Source: Clostridia bacterium
GTDB lineage: Bacteria > Bacillota > Clostridia > Oscillospirales > CAG-272
Assembly (NCBI GenBank): GCA_017625755.1
Contig: JAGAKG010000049.1
Coordinates: forward strand, 27,566 to 91,565
Direction of reading: 5' to 3'
Length of the DNA: 64,000 bases
Part shown: piece after piece, positions 59,393 through 64,000 of the stretch
Numbering within the stretch: the first letter of the stretch is position 1
Layout of the letters: each line of letters opens with the position of its first letter
Position numbers and translations under genes: made by a program
The notes under the pieces: model-generated
The model's database searches: none
The model's input: the letters and a program-made list of their open reading frames with translations, nothing else
What the model was told of the DNA's origin: nothing

Positions 59393-60224
59393 TTTGCTCG
59401 TTGAATACTTTTCCTATCCTTTTATAAGATACGCATTTATCGTGGGCGTGCTTATCGCACTCTCCTCGTCGCTGCTCGGGGTTATACTCGTTCTGAAAAG
59501 ATTTTCATTTATAGGCGACGGACTCTCCCATGTTGCTTTTGGAGCTATGGCGGTGGCGTCCGTGGCAGGACTTACAAACAATATGCTTCTCGTGCTTCCC
59601 GTGACGGTGATTGCGGCAATACTTCTGTTGCGTACTGGGCAGAACACGAGAATAAAGGGAGATGCGGCGGTTGCTATGATATCGGTCGGCGCGCTCGCTA
59701 TCGGCTATCTTATTATGAATATGTTTTCGATGTCGGCGAATGTGTCGGGCGATGTTTGCAGTACGCTTTTCGGCGAGACTGCGATACTCACGCTCTCAAA
59801 GCTTGATGTGTGGCTCTGCATCGGAATGTCGGTCATAGTTATACTTTTCTTCATACTCTTTTATAATAAGATATTTGCGGTCACCTTTGACGAGAATTTT
59901 GCCTCGACGACGGGTATGGGAGTCAAGGGCTTCAATCTTGCGGTGGCGGTGATAACGGCGTTTATAATCGTGCTGGCTATGAATCTCGTCGGCTCACTGC
60001 TTATCTCGGCTCTTGTCATTTTTCCCGCGCTCTCCTCAATGAGAGTCTTCAGAACTTTCAAATCGGTAATAATATCCTCGGCGCTTCTGTCTGTGATATG
60101 CGCGTCGCTCGGTATAATGATATCAGTGCTTGCGTCCACCCCCGTGGGCGCGACCGTGGTCGCGGTGAATATCGCCGCCTTTGGCGTTTTCTTCGCCGTG
60201 GGAGCGCTTGTGAGGAGAAAATAA
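59376..60224 (+). CDS. znuB: Zinc ABC transporter permease
   Basis: A 282-residue ABC-3 family permease with about eight helices. Family segments include FIGDGLSHVAFGAMAVASVAG-like text near residue 45 and NLVGSLLISALVIFPALSS near residue 205. It forms the transmembrane channel with ZnuC. Last gene of the zur-znuACB operon, ended by the hairpin at 60227-60263. Confidence 0.94.
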   Translation: MRQTLDLLVEYFSYPFIRYAFIVGVLIALSSSLLGVILVLKRFSFIGDGLSHVAFGAMAVASVAGLTNNMLLVLPVTVIAAILLLRTGQNTRIKGDAAVAMISVGALAIGYLIMNMFSMSANVSGDVCSTLFGETAILTLSKLDVWLCIGMSVIVILFFILFYNKIFAVTFDENFASTTGMGVKGFNLAVAVITAFIIVLAMNLVGSLLISALVIFPALSSMRVFRTFKSVIISSALLSVICASLGIMISVLASTPVGATVVAVNIAAFGVFFAVGALVRRK

Positions 60225-60226
60225 AC

Positions 60227-60263
60227 AATACGGCTACCGCCTTGTTCTGGCGATAGCCGTATT
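60227..60263. terminator. Bidirectional terminator between znuB and the AraC regulator
   Basis: AATACGGCTA and TAGCCGTATT, with inner CGCC/GGCG, form a stem followed by TTT on the plus strand and by TATTGTTTATTTT on the minus strand. It touches the stop codon of the convergent AraC gene. Confidence 0.88.
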
Positions 60264-61154
60264 TTACTGATTATATTCAAGCATTGATTTTACCGTTTTG
60301 AGGTATTCGGTCGGAGACATATCGCACTTTTCCTTGAATACCTTTGAAAAATGGTGGATAGAGCAGAAGCCGCACATTGAGGCTATTTCGGTACAGGAAT
60401 ACTTGCCGCTTCTGAGCAGCTCCTTTGCCATATCTATTCTCAGATTCGTGAGATGCTCCATAGTTCCGCAATTGTAATGCTTTTTGAAGAGCTTCTTGAG
60501 CGTGGTCGAGCTTATCGAGAATTGCGCGGTTATATCCGAAAAGGTTATCTTTTCCGATATATGCTCCCTCATATAGTCGGATATGCGCTTTACGAGCAGC
60601 TCGGAGCGCTCCTCGCGCGGAACCTCGTCAAAGTCCCCCATACGCTTCGGGTTTCTTATCAAATGTATGAAAAGAAGCTCCATATAGTTCTGTATCGCCT
60701 GCTCAGAGGCAAACATTGCGGGAGATGGCTTTCGCTTCAGCTCGGTGTCCATCACATATCCGAGCGGATTTTCAAAGCTTGCCCCTGCCTCTCGGATTAT
60801 CGAAAAGAGGGTGTTGACCGAGAAGCTGTCAAATTCAAGCGGTCTGCCCGAAATGCCGTAAAGCTCGGGGCAGTCCGAGAAAAAGCTGAACACGACCGAG
60901 TTTGCCGCCTTTTCGCCGTGCGCGCAGACATTGTGAAATTGCTCGGGCGCGTGAACGAATGCCTGACCGCGGGATATTATGTATGTCTTGTCGTCGTCGG
61001 TGATTTTCAGCGATCCCTTGTCGCAGTATATTATCTCCCAGAAGGGATGCGACTCGCCTGGGTAGCGAAATTCGACGGTATATTCAAAATAATGTATAGA
61101 AACAACGCTTCCGATTTCAACCGAGCGCCTGAGCTGAACCGCTCTGTAATCCAC
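60264..61154 (-). CDS. AraC family transcriptional regulator
   Basis: A 296-residue regulator with an N-terminal cupin sensor (HPFWEIIYCDKGSLKI near residue 36, FVHAPEQFHNVCA) and a C-terminal pair of helix-turn-helix motifs: FSISSTTLKKLFKKHY and CTEIASMCGFCSIHHFSKVFK followed by PTEYLKT. It starts with GTG at 61154, with AGGAGG at good spacing. It is divergent from nagB, so it may control amino-sugar use; that is inference from position only. Confidence 0.92.
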   Translation of the reverse strand: MDYRAVQLRRSVEIGSVVSIHYFEYTVEFRYPGESHPFWEIIYCDKGSLKITDDDKTYIISRGQAFVHAPEQFHNVCAHGEKAANSVVFSFFSDCPELYGISGRPLEFDSFSVNTLFSIIREAGASFENPLGYVMDTELKRKPSPAMFASEQAIQNYMELLFIHLIRNPKRMGDFDEVPREERSELLVKRISDYMREHISEKITFSDITAQFSISSTTLKKLFKKHYNCGTMEHLTNLRIDMAKELLRSGKYSCTEIASMCGFCSIHHFSKVFKEKCDMSPTEYLKTVKSMLEYNQ

Positions 61155-61184
61155 CCGAACACCTCCTCTGCAGATTCTGATATA

Positions 61185-61213
61185 ATTATATCGCGATTTT
61201 CATAAAAAGTCAA
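61185..61213 (-). promoter_or_regulatory. Promoter of the AraC regulator gene
   Basis: Minus-strand TTGACT (61208-61213), 17-base spacer, TATAAT (61185-61190). The inverted repeat GTCTTT/AAAGAC at 61251-61268 lies between this promoter and nagB and could be an operator. Confidence 0.75.
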
Positions 61214-61356
61214 CAATTTTATATAATTATACCAAATATGCAAAAAAAGTGTCTTTTTATCGAAAGACAAATTATTTAACGCGTGATAGAATATAATAAA
61301 ATGAAATCTGATGATTACAAAATAATAAAATAATAATGATTTGCAGGAGAAATGTT

Positions 61357-62088
61357 ATGAGAATTATTGTTGTTGAAAATTATGAAGAAATGTCGGCAAA
61401 GGGCGCAGAGCTTTTTGTTGAGGTTATGACGGCAAAGAAAAATTGCGTTATAGGTCTGGCTACGGGTAGCACCCCCATAGGTCTTTATAACAATCTGGCG
61501 AAGGCTTGTGCTGAGGGAAAGGTTGATTTTTCAGAGGTTACCTCTGTGAACCTCGACGAGTACTATCCTCTCGCTCCCGATAACGACCAGAGCTACCGTT
61601 ATTTTATGAACAAGAATCTTTTTGATAAGGTAAATATCAAAAAGGAAAACACCTTCGTGCCCGACGGAACCGCAAAGGACCCCGAAGCGGCTTGTAAGGA
61701 ATACGAGCAGAGAATAGACGCGCTCGGCGGTATCGACATACAGGTGCTTGGTATAGGAAGAAACGGACATATCGGCTTTAACGAGCCCGACGCGAACGGA
61801 CTTTTCGCTGAAACCCACCTCACCGCGCTGACAGAGAATACCATAGAGGCAAACTCGCGCTTCTTCGCGTCTGCGGACGAGGTTCCGAAGCACGCCCTCA
61901 CAATGGGAATCGGAAGCGTTTTCAAGGCTCGCAAGATAGTTATTATGGCAAACGGAGCCGACAAGGCAGACGCTATAAAGAAGATGGTAGAGGGACCGAT
62001 AAGCACCATGTGCCCCGCATCTCTGCTTTGCCTGCATCCCGATGTAACCCTCATTTGCGACAAGTCGGCATATTCGCTTGTTAAATAA
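61357..62088 (+). CDS. nagB: Glucosamine-6-phosphate deaminase
   Basis: A 243-residue isomerase-deaminase that converts glucosamine 6-phosphate to fructose 6-phosphate and ammonia, feeding amino sugars into glycolysis. GLATGSTPIGLYNNL binds phosphate, NLDEYYPLAPDNDQSYRYFM holds the catalytic Asp, and LGIGRNGHIGFNEP holds the catalytic His. The ATG at 61357 follows AGGAG; a start 21 bases earlier precedes that site. nagA is not adjacent. The allosteric C-terminal extension of the E. coli enzyme is missing, as usual in Firmicutes. Confidence 0.96.
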   Translation: MRIIVVENYEEMSAKGAELFVEVMTAKKNCVIGLATGSTPIGLYNNLAKACAEGKVDFSEVTSVNLDEYYPLAPDNDQSYRYFMNKNLFDKVNIKKENTFVPDGTAKDPEAACKEYEQRIDALGGIDIQVLGIGRNGHIGFNEPDANGLFAETHLTALTENTIEANSRFFASADEVPKHALTMGIGSVFKARKIVIMANGADKADAIKKMVEGPISTMCPASLLCLHPDVTLICDKSAYSLVK

Positions 62089-62096
62089 AATGAATA

Positions 62097-62143
62097 AAAT
62101 CAAACAGGACAGAGAATGTAAAATTCTCTGTCCTGTTTGATTT
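62097..62143 (+). terminator. Intrinsic terminator of nagB
   Basis: A 21-base-pair perfect stem, AAATCAAACAGGACAGAGAA plus T and its complement, with a five-base loop, starts eight bases after the stop. The downstream T-run is short. Confidence 0.88.
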
Positions 62144-62245
62144 GGTTGTGAGGCTCGCTTTTGCTCACCGTTATGATATAATCACCATTGACTCTTCACT
62201 CTAAACTCTCCGACGGCGATTATAACCGCTCGGCTTCGCCGAGCA

Positions 62246-63550
62246 TCAATATCCGTTATATCCCCAATCCTTTATAAGACGAGGGTAATCCTTGTAAGAT
62301 ATGTTCATATCGAAGGCGCAGGTGTGCGCTCCGACCGTTCCCTTGTCGGTGTATTGCCATATACCCGTATGCGCTCCGAAGGAGTCTGACCAGTTAGGCT
62401 CGCCCGATAATGTCCAGCGCGCAAGCCATATATCAAAATACGGCGTGAGCCTATCGGCTTCAAGGATGTTGGTGAGCCAGTTGGGATTTGTGTAAAGTCC
62501 GCAGAAATATCCGTTCGACTGAAGCTTTTCGATAAATGCTATGCACATATCAGTCAGAAGCGCGGAATCGAGCGACTTCTGTGAGGAATCCTCCAAATCG
62601 AAATACACGGGATACTCGAACTGCTTGCCAGCTATCCACTCGAGCATCATTTCTGCCTCGGCAAGCGCTTCCTCTACGGTGAGCGCGTAGGAGTAAATGT
62701 AGCAACCGACATCAAGTCCCGCCGCCTTCGCTCCCCTGTAATTTTCCTCGAAAGAGGGGTCTATGCCGTACACGCTTCCTACCTTTATTATAACAAAGTC
62801 GATTCCCGCTGCCTTTATATCCTCCCAATCGATCGTACCGTTCCACTTTGAAACATCTATTCCTTGCGCACGCATACCCGCGTTATCGAGGTATGCTCCG
62901 TGGAATATGTATTCCGAGAGAACTATGTCGGCGGTGTAATCGTATCCGCAACCGCAGGAGTAAAGAGTGTGACCGTCGGAAAAAGAGGTCGCGTATGTGG
63001 TCTTTTTCGTGAATGTGTGTCCCGTGGGCTCGGTGAAATCCGAAATATAGGAATAATCGCAGACAAGACAGCTATGCGTCGTGTATCCCTGTTCCTCACA
63101 CCTCGGGGCGGTAGTCTTTTGTACCGTCGTGTGACCCTTTGGCTCGGTGAAATCCGATTTGTAGGAATATCCGCATTCGCAGGAGTAAAGCGTGTAGCCC
63201 TCGTTCACACAGTCGGGCTCGTGAAGCTCGGAGCGTAGAGTATGGGCTATCGGCGCGACAAAATCGCTTTTGAAGGAATATCCGCATTCGCAGGAATAAT
63301 ATGTGTACCCCTCGTCGTTGCAGGTGGGGGAGAAAATACTGCTTGAGAGGTCATGTCCCTCGGCGGGCGTAAAATCGCTCTTGAATTCGGCACCGCAGTC
63401 TTCGCATTGTCTTAATATGTAGCCTTCTTTATCACAGGTGGGCGCGATTTGCGATTCTGACATTTCTTCGTGCGAACATTTTTTATCGCAGGCGAATAAA
63501 ATAGGTATGCATAGCAGTATAATAAATAGCACTAAAGTAGCTTTTTTCAT
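62246..63550 (-). CDS. GH25 lysozyme lipoprotein with five Cys-rich N-terminal repeats
   Basis: A 434-residue secreted lipoprotein. The signal ends in IPILFAC (acylated Cys at residue 21). Residues from about 25 to 215 hold five tandem units of about 38 residues, each with PTC or similar, GYTxYSC, CxCGYSYKSDFTEP and GH; one unit has CEDCG and another CLVCDY. The Cys and His spacing suggests metal-stabilised beta modules. Residues from about 230 are a GH25 muramidase: GIDVSKWNG, YPVYFDLEDSSQ with the catalytic acids, and GIWQYTDKG. It should cleave peptidoglycan at the cell surface. A single gene with its own promoter. Confidence 0.92.
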   Translation of the reverse strand: MKKATLVLFIILLCIPILFACDKKCSHEEMSESQIAPTCDKEGYILRQCEDCGAEFKSDFTPAEGHDLSSSIFSPTCNDEGYTYYSCECGYSFKSDFVAPIAHTLRSELHEPDCVNEGYTLYSCECGYSYKSDFTEPKGHTTVQKTTAPRCEEQGYTTHSCLVCDYSYISDFTEPTGHTFTKKTTYATSFSDGHTLYSCGCGYDYTADIVLSEYIFHGAYLDNAGMRAQGIDVSKWNGTIDWEDIKAAGIDFVIIKVGSVYGIDPSFEENYRGAKAAGLDVGCYIYSYALTVEEALAEAEMMLEWIAGKQFEYPVYFDLEDSSQKSLDSALLTDMCIAFIEKLQSNGYFCGLYTNPNWLTNILEADRLTPYFDIWLARWTLSGEPNWSDSFGAHTGIWQYTDKGTVGAHTCAFDMNISYKDYPRLIKDWGYNGY

Positions 63551-63584
63551 GATATGAATTTCCTCGATTAGATTTTATATTGAA

Positions 63585-63613
63585 ATTGTAACAAATCAGG
63601 GAGAAAAAGTCAA
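63585..63613 (-). promoter_or_regulatory. Promoter of the GH25 lysozyme gene
   Basis: Minus-strand TTGACT (63608-63613), 17-base spacer, TACAAT (63585-63590), about 30 bases before the ATG. Confidence 0.78.
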
Positions 63614-63683
63614 TAGCGAAAAAGCGAGATAAATGTCGGGAGAGCTTATTTTTCTAAAAAATAAATATTTTTTCAAAAAAGTG

Positions 63684-63712
63684 TTGACAATCAAAAAAGT
63701 GTGTGATATAAT
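63684..63712 (+). promoter_or_regulatory. rRNA-type promoter P1
   Basis: TTGACA (63684-63689), 17-base spacer, TATAAT (63707-63712), preceded by A/T tracts that could serve as an UP element. Its -10 region and following CAAGCT recur in P2. Confidence 0.85.
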
Positions 63713-63803
63713 ATCCAAGCTTTCCCTCAAAAACGGAAAGGGATCTACATCATAATCTGCGTCGAAAAACTTGAAAAAATTTTAAAAAATTTGAAAAAAG
63801 TTC

Positions 63804-63832
63804 TTGACAAAGGAAAAGTGATGTGATATAAT
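63804..63832 (+). promoter_or_regulatory. rRNA-type promoter P2
   Basis: TTGACA (63804-63809), 17-base spacer, TATAAT (63827-63832), 120 bases after P1 with the same GTGATATAATA...CAAGCT context and A/T tracts upstream. Confidence 0.87.
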
Positions 63833-64000
63833 AGTCAAGCTGTCCGCTGAGAGCGGGAAGCACGGTCATTGAAAATTGAACAACAAGAGAGAAGTACAAA
63901 GCATTGCAAGTGCGAAATACTGATCTCGTCAATCGAGTTATATATACTCAACAAAAGTAAGAAAGCTAAGATAGAAAAGCTCGAATACAAAAGATAGTAG
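63833..64000 (+). other. Leader of an rRNA operon (16S rRNA gene expected beyond the edge)
   Basis: The sequence GGTCATTGAAAATTGAACAA (63863-63882) is the motif commonly seen upstream of 16S rRNA in Clostridia, and the rest is a non-coding leader with short hairpins such as GCATTGCAAGTGC. No open frame is credible. The 16S gene itself does not start inside the window. Confidence 0.75.

Noticed and set aside
63750..63932. A 60-codon minus-strand frame at the right edge
   Set aside because: It runs across rRNA promoter P2 and its leader and has no start signals.

Overview
This 64 kb window is chromosomal and most likely comes from an anaerobic Firmicute of the class Clostridia, probably an uncultured gut or rumen lineage. 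The evidence is strong GGAGG ribosome binding sites, textbook TTGACA-17-TATAAT promoters, an NtpA-type V-ATPase operon, an IspH-ribosomal protein S1 fusion (a clostridial hallmark), rubrerythrin, AzlCD, MurR/RpiR and YwlG proteins, and a dlt-like cluster. Base composition is even except for one AT-rich island near 28.8-29.8 kb. I see no prophage, complete insertion sequence, CRISPR array or tRNA gene.

Layout. 1-7.1 kb: V-type ATPase operon on the minus strand (F-I-K-E-C-G-A-B, the end of B lying off the window), with a rotor subunit carrying Na+-type ligands. 7.2-14.9 kb: recG, a leucine-rich-repeat lipoprotein, an M15 peptidase, mnmM, a DUF6062-like gene and an OGG-type glycosylase. 15-20.7 kb: class I lysyl-tRNA synthetase with an extra C-terminal tRNA-binding domain, azlCD, pfkA, cinA. 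20.8-28.4 kb: a radical SAM protein and then a plus-strand cluster (transglutaminase-like protein, adenylation enzyme, carrier protein, MBOAT acyltransferase, SGNH/DltD-like protein, lipoprotein) that looks like a divergent D-alanylation (dlt) system. 28.4-29.8 kb: an AT-rich island with a gene remnant, a membrane coiled-coil protein and a promoter-driven, highly structured RNA leader.

29.8-42.8 kb: a degenerate M15 paralogue, pnp and rpsO, a second azlCD pair, a nucleotide-sugar dehydratase, DAHP synthase, a flavin reductase, proA, a YfcE-type phosphodiesterase, a frameshifted ddl, and prmC. 43-50 kb: a small membrane protein, mnmE, a minus-strand unit of truncated ATP-grasp protein, amino acid racemase and murE, then an acetyltransferase and rubrerythrin. 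49.3-55.6 kb: RpiR regulator, BaiN-like flavoprotein, cmk, plsC, ispH-rpsA, ywlG. 55.7-63.6 kb: membrane protein, DUF1836 protein, an autoregulated zinc locus (zur-znuACB), an AraC regulator divergent from nagB, and a GH25 lysozyme with five Cys-rich repeats. The right edge holds tandem rRNA-type promoters, so a 16S rRNA gene should begin just beyond it.

Several parts share a cell-envelope theme: dlt-like decoration, murE with racemase, ddl, two M15 proteins, a lysozyme, a sugar dehydratase and nagB. A family of dispersed palindromic elements sits mainly between convergent genes and probably acts as two-way transcription terminators. The best candidates for undescribed biology are the variant dlt-like cluster and the structured RNA near 29.5-29.7 kb.
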